A stretch of DNA of 64,000 nt from an uncultured Prevotellaceae bacterium (GTDB lineage: Bacteria; Bacteroidota; Bacteroidia; Bacteroidales; Bacteroidaceae): positions 62,001 to 126,000 of the forward strand of contig OMWI01000017.1 of the NCBI GenBank assembly GCA_900314715.1, given 5' to 3'. Below the pieces are notes generated by a model. It was not told the origin of the DNA and made no database searches. It was given only the letters and a program-made list of their open reading frames with translations. Position numbers and translations under genes: made by a program. Of this stretch, positions 8,126 through 17,346 are shown piece by piece. The number at the start of each line of letters is the position of its first letter. Positions within the stretch are counted from its first letter, which is position 1.

Positions 8126-10027
8126 ATGAAGCATTATTCATTAATCGTCATCTTTTTCTTGACATGGCTTTTCCCAATGACCGTTGAGGCGCAAGAGAGA
8201 ATCCACGTACACTTGTCAGACCAATCCACGACATGGGATATTCCGCTTATGACAGATGATGTCGTGTTTTTCGACGTTGACAAAAGGAATTCCCAATTAC
8301 GTGCGAACCTGGTGGGAAGGGTTGTCGTACCGTTCGACCCAGAGAAGGTGGATAGCATTACGTTTGAGAACGAACCAGAGGTGGAAACAAAAGATGCCTA
8401 CCAGGTATTCCAGATGTATGTTACCACCAACGACGGAAAGAATGTGGTTTCACGAGATACTTATCAGGATTGCTATATTTCCCTGAATGCCAAGGGAGCT
8501 TTCAGCAACTATTCCGCTACAGGAAAGATTCGGTGTCGTGGAAACAGTTCGTTTCTTTGGTACGATAAGAAACCCTATCGCATTAAGTTGGATGAGAAGC
8601 ACAAACTCTTAGGACTTGACAAGGCGAAGAGTTGGGTGCTATTGGCAAACTATCGCGACGTGACCGACTTAATGAACACTTTCGTCTTTGAGATGGGACA
8701 TTGGATGGGTTTGGAGTATACCAATCACACGCGATATGTGGAATTGTTCATCAATGGAGATTACAAGGGCGTCTATCAACTTACCGAACAGGTGCAACAA
8801 GGGAGTAATCGTGTGAATATTAGCGATGAAAAGGGCATTTTAGTGACTTTAGACGTTGATGACGGACCAGCGGAGAGTCCGCTTGCGGAAAACAATTTTT
8901 GGACAACCGTTTTCAAGATGCCTATGGCGGTGAAGTATCCCGAAGACGAGATGCTCACTACGGCCGTGAGAGATTCCATCAGAGACGTATTCGCGGAATT
9001 GGAAACCGCCATCAAAAACAGAAACTATCCCGTGGTTGATTCCTTGATGGACATTCGTTCGTTTATCCATTACCTCCAAATCCAAGAGTTTATCTATAAC
9101 GTAGAATTGTCTGCGCCTCGTAGCATCTTCATGTATAAGGATGGCGATGGCAAATGGTTTATGGGACCTTTGTGGGATTTTGATGCAGGGTATGACTTTG
9201 ATTGGAGTAATATGCAGACCAATCATACTTTCTTTTCCAATTACAAGGAGACGGTGATGGGAACGAATCCCTATAAGCGAAACGGCAATTATAATTATGT
9301 GCCGCAATTCTTCACCAATCTCTTCGGATGTTCGGAATTCGTGCGTCTCTACAAGGAAGAATGGAACAAATTCAGCGATTCCATCGTGACGCGCAACTGG
9401 AAGGAGATGGAGAAATATATCTCTTATTTGAATGATGGTCCTATGAAGCGTGAAGCCAATCGCTGGCCAATATATGGAAAGGATTTCAACACGGAAGTGG
9501 AAAAGATGCATCAATGGTTGACGAATCGCGCTCGCTATATGACGGAATTAATCAACAATATCCCTGAGCCAGATGATGTTCCCGTTACTGATGAGCAACT
9601 ATGTGGAACGTTGTATTGCAACGTGAAGATGAACAGGAGGGATGGTTATAGTCAGAATGTTCAGGTGGATGTGGATAAAAACAAATTGTTGTCATTATTG
9701 AAAGAGGAAGCACCCACTTTCAACGAAAGTAAAATGACGATTGTTCCGCTGAATGCCGATGGAACAGAAGGACAAAACCTGACCAATGGCGTATTTGGCG
9801 GTTGGTTTGATGCGGAAGGCAATCCTCGTGCATGGGGAGAAGGACATGTTTATATCGAGATTTTCGATGATTTGTATCATTGGTCGTGCGGCGTTCATCC
9901 GAACAATTGCTTCGACGATGAACATACCGTGACCATGCAAGTGCAATATCCCTCAAGAAATACATTGAAGAAAGTGAATGTAGAAGTCAAGTTCACCATT
10001 GAAAACAATGGTGGATGGTGGTGGTAA
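8126..10027 (+). CDS. CotH-family secreted protein
   Basis: This 633-residue protein has a signal peptide and a small N-terminal beta module (RIHVHLSDQSTTWDIPL to VDSITFENEP). The CotH domain follows, from about residue 110: IRCRGNSSFLWYDKKPYRIK, KSWVLLANYRDVTDLMN, VELFINGDYKGVYQLTEQ and the characteristic GPLWDFDAGYDFDW. CotH proteins are atypical kinases first known from spore coats; secreted bacterial members are common in Bacteroidetes with unclear targets. About 110 residues with a carbohydrate-binding look follow. The protein ends in three tryptophans (GGWWW) and lacks the tail of its neighbours. It sits in the GH127 operon, which suggests a role in surface glycan or glycoprotein handling. 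Confidence 0.88.
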   Translation: MKHYSLIVIFFLTWLFPMTVEAQERIHVHLSDQSTTWDIPLMTDDVVFFDVDKRNSQLRANLVGRVVVPFDPEKVDSITFENEPEVETKDAYQVFQMYVTTNDGKNVVSRDTYQDCYISLNAKGAFSNYSATGKIRCRGNSSFLWYDKKPYRIKLDEKHKLLGLDKAKSWVLLANYRDVTDLMNTFVFEMGHWMGLEYTNHTRYVELFINGDYKGVYQLTEQVQQGSNRVNISDEKGILVTLDVDDGPAESPLAENNFWTTVFKMPMAVKYPEDEMLTTAVRDSIRDVFAELETAIKNRNYPVVDSLMDIRSFIHYLQIQEFIYNVELSAPRSIFMYKDGDGKWFMGPLWDFDAGYDFDWSNMQTNHTFFSNYKETVMGTNPYKRNGNYNYVPQFFTNLFGCSEFVRLYKEEWNKFSDSIVTRNWKEMEKYISYLNDGPMKREANRWPIYGKDFNTEVEKMHQWLTNRARYMTELINNIPEPDDVPVTDEQLCGTLYCNVKMNRRDGYSQNVQVDVDKNKLLSLLKEEAPTFNESKMTIVPLNADGTEGQNLTNGVFGGWFDAEGNPRAWGEGHVYIEIFDDLYHWSCGVHPNNCFDDEHTVTMQVQYPSRNTLKKVNVEVKFTIENNGGWWW

Positions 10028-10047
10028 AAACTAAATATAATAACGAT

Positions 10048-12213
10048 ATGAATAAAAAATTACTTTTGATGTTATGTTTGGCGTTGATGAACATTTCGTT
10101 TGTCAAGGCTCAAAAGACGGTTTATATCCCGTACGAGTGGCGTATGAATAGGACGGATACGCTTCTCTATGCTGAGAACGACCCTAATAACAAATACACT
10201 TGGTCGAAGTCGAGAAGTAAGGAAACCGAAAACGTCATCGTGTTTTGGGATAAGTATTATGGAAATACGTCGCCTTCAAACACCGCAGGTTTCTATAACG
10301 TTGACATCGACGACTTGTTGCAGAAGTGTGAGGCGTTCTTTGATTTGGAAATCAATAAGTTGGGATTCGTTGACCCTAACAACTCCAACTTGAACAAATA
10401 CAAGGTGATGGTGCTGATGAACCATACCGAAACATGGACTTGTTATGGAGGAGGTTATGATTACATGGTTTCTGCCTTGTGGTTGAATCCCTCTACTTGT
10501 AAGCCCGTAGGACATAGTGTGGCTCATGAGATCGGACACTCTTTCCATTATATGTGCTATTCGGAAGCTTCCAATCATGGCAATATCGGAAACGTGCAGA
10601 CGGGCTTTCATGGGGCGGTAGGAAACGGTAGCGTTACTTGGGAGCAAACGGCTCAATGGCAAGCCAACCAGAGCTATCCCGAATTGATGTACGACCAAAG
10701 TATCGGTGTGTTCCGCAATTCCCACAACTATGCCTATACGCACGAGTGGCATCGTTATCAGAGTTATTGGTTCTTCTATTATCTTTGCCAATATTACCAC
10801 GATATTCAAACCGTGGCAAAGGTGTGGAATTGGCCAGAGACAACGGTGAAAGACTTCAACCAGGTGTTGATGGATTGCAAGGGCTTGAGCGTAGATGACT
10901 TGTATAAAATGTATTTCGACTATGCTTGTAAGTTGGTTACATGGGATTTGGATGTTTGCAAGCCTTATCGTAATCCTTATATCGGCGATTTCAACTATCG
11001 TTGTGCTTTGACGGAAGATGGTGAATACCAAGTGGCTTTGGCAAGTGCGCCACAAGGAACGGGATTCAACGTCATTCCGCTTCAAGTACCTGCCGCTGGA
11101 ACAAACGTAACTACGCATTTCACGGCTTTGCGCTATGATGCTAAGTTGGCGAATGGCGACCCAGGAGAATACTTGAATGAGAATACGGGATTCACGAAGG
11201 CTGGGGTGGATAATTATCAAGTTATCAACGGTTCTTATCGTGGTTTCCGTTTGGGATATGTAGCTCTTTTGAAAGATGGAACCAGAATGTATTTCTCTGA
11301 AGACTCGATCTATTGTACGGGTGGAAACGAGAAGACGGAATCGCTTTCGTTTACCGTTCCCGAAAATACGGAACGTATGTGGTTGGTGGTTTCTCCAGCC
11401 TTAAAACGTTATATCCAACACAAATGGGATGAGAGTTTTGCAGCTGATGATCGTTGGCCTTATCGCGTGTCATTCGAAGGAACGGATATTGGCAGTAGTG
11501 CTACGGTTTATGCTTCGCCAACCTTGGATAAACGTGCCATTGCAGACATTACTTTTGAATATAATGTCAACATTCCTGTTGATAACCAGAGTTATTCGGG
11601 AACTACCATCAACGTCGGCGGAAAGACAGCAGCCATGTTGGGAACCGCTTTCCAATGTGAATTGTCGCGCATCAATTCTGCTATGCAAAGATACGACGTG
11701 AATGGACCTGGCACGGGCAAGATGATGTTCTATCCGTTGAACGCAACCGACTACTCCTTAGTCGAGAATGGTTCTACCGCAAACGGCTACGGACATTGGT
11801 TTGACGCTAATTGTTCCGTATGTGGATACGATGTCAATGTTTGTCGTTTGTATTCAGAGTTCTATCCCTCATTAATGGCATTTGGAGTAGGGCAGAATCC
11901 CGGAAAGTGTCGGGTAGGTGAGACCTATACCATTGGTCAAGCCATTAAGTACAAGCAGAATTTCAGGAGTACGGCAATCGCCCGCTTTATCTTCCACGTG
12001 AAGATAGTAGATGCTAACGCCACTCCATTCGCTGAATTGAAGAACGTGGAATACAATGATCCTACGGGAATACATTGGGTGGAAAATAGTAGTTCGCCTA
12101 CGGATACTTCCGTCTACACGTTGACGGGAACGAAAGTGGCGGACAACGTCCATCAATCCATGTTGCCTAAGGGCATATATATTGTAAATGGTAAGAAAAA
12201 AATCTTTAAATAG
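10048..12213 (+). CDS. Secreted HExxH metalloprotease-like protein
   Basis: I chose the ATG at 10048 (721 residues) because it begins a signal peptide (MNKKLLLMLCLALMNISFVK, then AQ). An in-frame ATG at 10015 lies inside the preceding gene. Residues 160-164 read HEIGH within HSVAHEIGHSFHYM, a zinc-metallopeptidase signature. The rest is rich in aromatic residues (YTHEWHRYQSYWFFYYL) and resembles large uncharacterised Bacteroidetes proteins of the DUF6055 type. The last 35 residues (SVYTLTGTKVAD, then LPKGIYIVNGKK) form a Prevotella-type secretion/sorting tail. It is the last gene of the GH127-CotH operon and is followed by a hairpin at 12221. A peptidase on a glycosylated substrate, such as a plant glycoprotein or mucin, is a reasonable guess but unproven. 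Confidence 0.75.
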   Translation: MNKKLLLMLCLALMNISFVKAQKTVYIPYEWRMNRTDTLLYAENDPNNKYTWSKSRSKETENVIVFWDKYYGNTSPSNTAGFYNVDIDDLLQKCEAFFDLEINKLGFVDPNNSNLNKYKVMVLMNHTETWTCYGGGYDYMVSALWLNPSTCKPVGHSVAHEIGHSFHYMCYSEASNHGNIGNVQTGFHGAVGNGSVTWEQTAQWQANQSYPELMYDQSIGVFRNSHNYAYTHEWHRYQSYWFFYYLCQYYHDIQTVAKVWNWPETTVKDFNQVLMDCKGLSVDDLYKMYFDYACKLVTWDLDVCKPYRNPYIGDFNYRCALTEDGEYQVALASAPQGTGFNVIPLQVPAAGTNVTTHFTALRYDAKLANGDPGEYLNENTGFTKAGVDNYQVINGSYRGFRLGYVALLKDGTRMYFSEDSIYCTGGNEKTESLSFTVPENTERMWLVVSPALKRYIQHKWDESFAADDRWPYRVSFEGTDIGSSATVYASPTLDKRAIADITFEYNVNIPVDNQSYSGTTINVGGKTAAMLGTAFQCELSRINSAMQRYDVNGPGTGKMMFYPLNATDYSLVENGSTANGYGHWFDANCSVCGYDVNVCRLYSEFYPSLMAFGVGQNPGKCRVGETYTIGQAIKYKQNFRSTAIARFIFHVKIVDANATPFAELKNVEYNDPTGIHWVENSSSPTDTSVYTLTGTKVADNVHQSMLPKGIYIVNGKKKIFK

Positions 12214-12220
12214 ATTCGGT

Positions 12221-12257
12221 AAAGCCGTGTCATGTCTCGGAGGCGTGATACGGCTTT
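12221..12257 (+). terminator. Hairpin after the GH127-CotH operon
   Basis: AAAGCCGT (12221-12228) pairs with ACGGCTTT (12250-12257), with further pairing inside (TCA/TGA). It lies 8 bp after the stop codon. The downstream U-run is weak, so termination is likely but not certain. Confidence 0.6.
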
Positions 12258-12398
12258 ATAAGTATTTAATGCATTCATTTTTTTCTTGTTTGCTCTATAT
12301 TGCCTTTTGTTTTCTTGTTAATAGCAATGATATTTGATGTAACATTATTCTGCTAAATACAACTAATACACGGTTAAGTTTAAAAAAAACATTCATTA

Positions 12399-12431
12399 TT
12401 TGTGAAATAATAAAAAAATGTATTATTTTTG
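12399..12431 (+). promoter_or_regulatory. Promoter of the C10 protease gene
   Basis: TTTG at 12399-12402, a 21-nt spacer and TATTTTTG at 12424-12431 match the Bacteroidetes consensus. The start codon is 65 bp further on. The rest of the gap from 12258 holds nothing I can identify. Confidence 0.65.
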
Positions 12432-12496
12432 TAGAATGAAATACTTTCAAAGAAAAGGGAAAACGCAGCAGACTTAATCGTAAAATTAATAATAAG

Positions 12497-15400
12497 ATGA
12501 AAAAATTTTTACTATTTTTGGTCGTTTACCTAATGAGCATGTTAGGTGTGAACGCCGCTCCAGTAGGAAGACAAAAGGCACAAGCTATCGCCCGTAATTT
12601 CATGGAGGAAAGAGGGATGAGTGTTACTAAGTTGCATTCATCTGCAGAAAGGTTAGCCAAAGTGAAGGCTGACGGAACGCAACCTTTTTATGTTTTCAAT
12701 AACGGACAGAATGGTGGTTTTGTCATTATTTCTGGAGATGACAAAGCTCCCGCTGTACTTGGTTATAGCTATACGGGTACTTTTGAAGAAGCAAATGTGC
12801 CTGAAAACGTAACTGTTTGGCTAAATAATTATGCCGAGCAAATGGAGACTCTGGCGGATGAACCCCATGTTGCATCTCTCGCAAGGAAAGTTGCTACTCA
12901 AAAGTCGCGAATTAGCATTTCGCCTTTGGTGATGACACACTGGAACCAGTATGCTCCTTATTTCAATCTTACTCCTACGTTAAATAATGTCCAGTGCCTT
13001 ACAGGATGCGTGGCAACTGCATTTGCTCAGGTCATGAAATATTATGAGTGGCCAAAGGCTGCAACTACGGTTGTTCCTGGTTATACTTGGAGAGGAAACC
13101 AATTGGAGGACTTACCAGCTATCACATTCGATTGGGATAATATGCTTTATGATTACCAAGGTGGTGGAAATGCCAATGCAGGATGTTCAGATGGTGAGGT
13201 GTATCAGACAGCCGTTGCTCAGTTGATGAAATACTGTGGCTATTCAGTGATGGCAAATTATGGTACCGGTGCGACTTCTGCTTCCACATCTTATATTCCT
13301 TCTGCCATGAGAGATTACTTTGGGTATGAAGGATCCATCAAGCTTGTTGATCGTTCTAATTATAGTTGTTCTGATTGGGAAGAACTAATTTATAATGAAC
13401 TTTACGAAGGAAGACCTGTTATCTATAGTGGTTCGACAAGTTCCGGTGGTGGCCATGCCTTTATTTGTGATGGATATGGGGAGGATGGATTCTTCCATAT
13501 CAATTGGGGATGGGGCGGAATGTCTGACGGTTATTATTTGTTGTCAATTTTAGAACCAGGCAAACAAGGTGCTGGAGGCAGCAATTCTGGTTACAATTAC
13601 GAACAGCAAGTGGTAGTTGGCATTCAACCTGAGGCATCTGAGGAAGAAATCTATACTGGACCATGTTTGAAAATCTTAAATTTCCAATTGCGAGACTACA
13701 ATTCGGATTATGTCAGTACTTATGGTCCGCAGTATTTTGGAGTAGGTTACCAACTACAAGGATTGATGGACGGTGAACACCAACTCAATGCACAACTGTT
13801 GCAAAACGGTGAGGTTGTCTATGAAGGGAGTCTGCTCGAAGGTGATTACTGGGGAATTAATCTTGGGGTAGGACATTTTAATCCTCGTTTGATTACCTAT
13901 CCATTCTTCCATCAAAAAAGGATTGCCGACGGCACTTATGAAGTTCGATTGGTGTGTCGAATGAAGGAGGAAGGCAAGGAATACGATTGGTTGCCTTGTC
14001 AAGGGTCAGAATATTACCACAATGAGGTTACTATTAATGGAAACTCTGTAACATACCATAATTCTACGGTGAGTCCACAAGTCACATGTAATTCGTTTAC
14101 TACTTCACCCACCTTGTATGTTAACAACAAGGCTACTGGTGTGGCTTCTCTTACCAATGAGGGTGGTATCTTCTTCCAAGGTAAAATCTATCTTTGGGTT
14201 AATGGCTCCTTGGTTGCCAGCGACATGGCTTACATTGATTCTGACAATACCATTAACATGACGTTCTCGTTCACTCCCACTGTTACAGGAAACCTACCAG
14301 TAAAGATAACGACGGATGCCAACGGAGAGGATGTGATATACGAGGAGACGATCACTGTTATCAACGAGGATGAGAGTGCCGCTTATAGCCTCGTGGTTTC
14401 TGACTGGAGCATTGACAATCTTGATACAGAGAGTAATAAGATTTGTGGTGGAAAGGTGACAGGAACCTTGACAATTACTAATACTGGTACCAAAACATTC
14501 AGCGGAATAATAGGCATTGGCTATACGGATAGTAATGGCAGATCTAGTATGTCTTATGACCCTTCTGGCTGTACCTTGGCCGTAGGAGAAAGTGTAGATT
14601 TGGAGTACACTGTTGAAGATGCCACCGTTGGTAAGAGATACAAGCTCGCTTGTTGGGAAAATGTTAACTGGGGCAAGAAAATCGGTGAGACGGCCATGTG
14701 TGAATTGGTGGCTGGTGGCTATACATATTGGACAGCTGATGGAATCTCTAAGAGTAGAGCAGAGACAAGTAATGAAAATATAGCAGTGGTAGATAATGCT
14801 GTTGCAGTTAAGTTCTTCTATACACCTACTGGTACTATCACTCCTAATGCCAATCCAAATACTTTATATTATTTCTCTGAGACCACCGCTCCTACAAGCC
14901 TCTCTGGTAAAAACGTTGTCTTAAACGGCAAGATAGACAAGGTTACCTTTACTGATGGATATGATTTCTATGTACCGTTGGGCTTTACTGCCTCACAAGC
15001 TATCTATACGAGAAAGCCGAAACTTGGTGCCGATGGTAGCACAGGCTGGGAGTCGATAGTTTTGCCTTTTGCTGCACAGAAAGCTTTCAATCAAACAGAC
15101 AATAAGCAGATTTACTGGTTTACAGATAGAAATGATGATGGTAAAGACTTCTGGCTGAAGTCGTTTGCATATACTGATGGTGAGGCTGTATATTTTGACT
15201 TTGTTGACGAAATTCGTGCCAATGTGCCTTATATCATCGCTACGCCAGGTAGTAAATGGGGGGAAAGTTATAACCTTCTCAATAAGACCATTGCCTTCAC
15301 TGCCGACAATGTGAACATCACAGAGACCTCGAAACTCAAGGCTATGACTGATGCCTTTGACTTTGTGGGACTTAGCGAACAAAAATCTGTCAGTGGTTAT

Positions 15401-15697
15401 GTGCTGGATGAAAACGGACAATACTTTGTTAAGAAAGATGGTGTCCATCAGAATGCTTTCAGAGCTTATTTCATTGCTGGTGCAGATAATCCAATTGCCC
15501 ATGCGCCAAGACTAAGAATTGGCACGTTTGTACCTGATGGAATTAGTGAAGTGGAGAATATGACCAATGGCAAAGCTGATGTCTATACACTGAACGGTAC
15601 GAAAATAGCTACTGTGAGAGTTATTCAAGGTAGTGCTGATCTTGGTTGTCTGCCAAGTGGTATATATATTATTAACGGTAAAAAGATAATAAAGTGA
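12497..15697 (+). CDS. C10 family (streptopain-like) cysteine protease
   Basis: This 1066-residue secreted protein has a signal peptide (MKKFLLFLVVYLMSMLGVNA) and a Spi-like inhibitory prodomain (about 21-140, with FYVFNNGQNGGFVIISGDD). The C10 catalytic domain follows, with Cys171 in CLTGCVATAFAQVMKYYEWP and His320 in SSGGGHAFICDGY, then HINWGWGG. These are the hallmarks of streptopain and interpain-type proteases. Beyond about residue 360 come several Ig-like or beta-sandwich repeats. The end is a tail (DVYTLNGTKIA, then LPSGIYIINGKKIIK) like those of two upstream proteins. It probably degrades host or dietary proteins outside the cell and is self-activated by prodomain cleavage. The stop codon overlaps the start of the small gene downstream. 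Confidence 0.92.
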   Translation: MKKFLLFLVVYLMSMLGVNAAPVGRQKAQAIARNFMEERGMSVTKLHSSAERLAKVKADGTQPFYVFNNGQNGGFVIISGDDKAPAVLGYSYTGTFEEANVPENVTVWLNNYAEQMETLADEPHVASLARKVATQKSRISISPLVMTHWNQYAPYFNLTPTLNNVQCLTGCVATAFAQVMKYYEWPKAATTVVPGYTWRGNQLEDLPAITFDWDNMLYDYQGGGNANAGCSDGEVYQTAVAQLMKYCGYSVMANYGTGATSASTSYIPSAMRDYFGYEGSIKLVDRSNYSCSDWEELIYNELYEGRPVIYSGSTSSGGGHAFICDGYGEDGFFHINWGWGGMSDGYYLLSILEPGKQGAGGSNSGYNYEQQVVVGIQPEASEEEIYTGPCLKILNFQLRDYNSDYVSTYGPQYFGVGYQLQGLMDGEHQLNAQLLQNGEVVYEGSLLEGDYWGINLGVGHFNPRLITYPFFHQKRIADGTYEVRLVCRMKEEGKEYDWLPCQGSEYYHNEVTINGNSVTYHNSTVSPQVTCNSFTTSPTLYVNNKATGVASLTNEGGIFFQGKIYLWVNGSLVASDMAYIDSDNTINMTFSFTPTVTGNLPVKITTDANGEDVIYEETITVINEDESAAYSLVVSDWSIDNLDTESNKICGGKVTGTLTITNTGTKTFSGIIGIGYTDSNGRSSMSYDPSGCTLAVGESVDLEYTVEDATVGKRYKLACWENVNWGKKIGETAMCELVAGGYTYWTADGISKSRAETSNENIAVVDNAVAVKFFYTPTGTITPNANPNTLYYFSETTAPTSLSGKNVVLNGKIDKVTFTDGYDFYVPLGFTASQAIYTRKPKLGADGSTGWESIVLPFAAQKAFNQTDNKQIYWFTDRNDDGKDFWLKSFAYTDGEAVYFDFVDEIRANVPYIIATPGSKWGESYNLLNKTIAFTADNVNITETSKLKAMTDAFDFVGLSEQKSVSGYVLDENGQYFVKKDGVHQNAFRAYFIAGADNPIAHAPRLRIGTFVPDGISEVENMTNGKADVYTLNGTKIATVRVIQGSADLGCLPSGIYIINGKKIIK

Positions 15698-15882
15698 TGA
15701 AAAAGACCTATAAGTCACCTGAAATCTATGTTTGGGTTTTTAATACCGATGAACTTATGATTGGAGCTCTTGAAATGAGTGACCCCAAAATTAACGGATC
15801 TTCAGAATCCAAGAGTGACATGTTGTTTGATAATAATGACGACTCTCCAGAACAGTTCCAATCCAGTATATGGGATGAATAA
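15697..15882 (+). CDS. 61-residue acidic peptide translationally coupled to the C10 protease
   Basis: The ATG at 15697 overlaps the protease stop codon by one base (TGATG), so it is probably translated by coupling. The peptide reads MKKTYKSPEIYVWVFNTDEL at the start and has a strongly acidic C-terminus rich in Asp, Ser and Glu (about residues 29-61). It has no signal peptide or membrane segment. Short peptides starting with MKK-Y-P-E/V are common in Bacteroidales beside secreted proteins, but I know no function for them. A role as a cytoplasmic partner, inhibitor or export-related peptide for the protease is speculation. A hairpin follows at 15935. Confidence 0.75.
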   Translation: MKKTYKSPEIYVWVFNTDELMIGALEMSDPKINGSSESKSDMLFDNNDDSPEQFQSSIWDE

Positions 15883-15934
15883 GGTGAAAATAGTCATTAT
15901 CTAAAGTAGATAAATTCACAGTTCTATACTAACA

Positions 15935-15975
15935 AACAAGGAGGATGTGCCTATATAAGCGCATCCTCCTTGTTG
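15935..15975 (+). terminator. Terminator hairpin of the GGATG family
   Basis: AACAAGGAGGATG-type sequence pairs with CATCCTCCTTGTT across a short loop. The core GGATG stem recurs in the terminators at 23432, 34244, 43719 and 52444. It follows the peptide gene by about 50 bp. Confidence 0.8.
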
Positions 15976-16044
15976 TTGTCTAATGTCAATTATGAATTTA
16001 TAATTCTTAACCATCGGTGGTTAGAAGTGGGGTGTTATGCTTAT

Positions 16045-16100
16045 GAAATAAATTTATTTCGCTTAATTATATAGTATAATAAAAAAATACACTATCTTTG
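16045..16100 (+). promoter_or_regulatory. RND efflux promoter with a candidate operator
   Basis: TATCTTTG at 16093-16100 is a good -7 box. A perfect 16-bp palindrome, GAAATAAATTTATTTC, lies at 16045-16060, just upstream of where the -33 element would be. A second small inverted repeat (TAACCA/TGGTTA) lies near 16010. The palindrome could bind a repressor of the efflux operon; no regulator gene is adjacent. Confidence 0.5.
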
Positions 16101-16193
16101 CAAAATTATACATAATTTTGGCTTCGTAACCTCTTTATATACAAGATGGAAACGACGAATAGTTTGAAACCAATATTAAATAAATAACACAAC

Positions 16194-17324
16194 ATGAAGA
16201 AAACAAACAAAATGAAATGGGTATGTATGTTCGGTGTAGTTGCCGTGCTGGTAGCTTGTGGGCTTGACATTCCCAAGGAAACACCGTCTTCGTTCGAGAC
16301 GATGGTCATCAAGAAAACAGACATCACGGTTCCCATGAAGTTTAGTGCCAAGATGAAAGGACAGGCTGACGTGACTATCATGCCACAGGTAAGCGGACAG
16401 TTGATGAAGATTTGCGTGACAGAGGGTCAACAGGTGAGAAAAGGTGCAACGCTCTTTATCATCGACTCGCGCAACGCTCGTTTGGAGTTAGAGGCTGCAC
16501 AAGCTAACTTACAAGCAGCTTTGGCGCAAGAGAACTCTGCCAAATTAGAGTATGAGTCGAACAAGAACCTCTATGAGAAGAATATCGTGAGCAGTTACAT
16601 GCTCAGCAATAGCGAGAATTCTTACAAACAAGCACAAGCATCGGTAAGTCAGGCTCGTGCGGCGGTGAATCGTGCAAAGGTAGCCCTTGGATTCTGTACT
16701 ATATCGGCTCCCGTAACAGGTGTTATCGGTGAGATTCCCGTACGTGGCGGAGATCAAGTGACACCAATGACACAACTGACCATTCTCAGTGGCAATACGA
16801 AGATGGAAGCCGAATTCTCTGTTACGGAGGCTATCATCGAAACACAGGTAAATGCTGGTTTGAAAGCTGGTGATAAGGAGAAACACATGGCTGCATTACC
16901 CGATGTGACCTTTGTGATGAAGAATGGTACGGAATATCCCCATAAGGGTCGCATCAGTAGTTTGACGGGTGTGGTAGATGCAGCTACTGGTTCATTGACA
17001 GCCAAGGCAACATTCCCCAATCCCGAAGGACATTTGTTCTCTGGTATTCAAGGAACGGTGGTGCTACCATTTAGCGAACATGACGTGATAGTGATTCCGC
17101 AAAACGCCGTTGTCCGCTTACAAGACAAGAGCTTGGTATATAAGGTGAAGGCAGACAGTACGGCAATGGCTGTGGATGTGACGACTTCTGATATTGGCAA
17201 CGGAAAGGATGTGATCGTCGTATCTGGTCTCAAAGTAGGCGATAAGATTGTTACTGAAGGTGCTAACAATGTTCAGGAAGGACAAAAAGTGCTCTTTCCA
17301 AAGGAAGTGAGTAGTGAAAAGTAA
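16194..17324 (+). CDS. RND efflux periplasmic adaptor (membrane fusion protein)
   Basis: This 376-residue lipoprotein (lipobox LVACG near residue 20) belongs to the AcrA/MexA family. It has a biotinyl-lipoyl half-motif (MPQVSGQLMKICVTEGQQVR). A helical hairpin follows with alternating Ala, Gln and Glu (about 95-165), and then the returning lipoyl strand (ISAPVTGVIGEIPVRGGDQV) and beta-barrel. It links the inner-membrane pump encoded 22 bp downstream to the outer-membrane channel. The three genes form a complete tripartite system. The substrates (bile salts, drugs, dyes) cannot be read from sequence. Confidence 0.95.
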   Translation: MKKTNKMKWVCMFGVVAVLVACGLDIPKETPSSFETMVIKKTDITVPMKFSAKMKGQADVTIMPQVSGQLMKICVTEGQQVRKGATLFIIDSRNARLELEAAQANLQAALAQENSAKLEYESNKNLYEKNIVSSYMLSNSENSYKQAQASVSQARAAVNRAKVALGFCTISAPVTGVIGEIPVRGGDQVTPMTQLTILSGNTKMEAEFSVTEAIIETQVNAGLKAGDKEKHMAALPDVTFVMKNGTEYPHKGRISSLTGVVDAATGSLTAKATFPNPEGHLFSGIQGTVVLPFSEHDVIVIPQNAVVRLQDKSLVYKVKADSTAMAVDVTTSDIGNGKDVIVVSGLKVGDKIVTEGANNVQEGQKVLFPKEVSSEK

Positions 17325-17346
17325 ATCGTGAATAATTTGCTTCCGT

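Noticed and set aside
10015-10047. Earlier start for the metalloprotease-like gene
   Set aside because: That ATG lies within the CotH gene and gives no signal peptide; the ATG at 10048 does.
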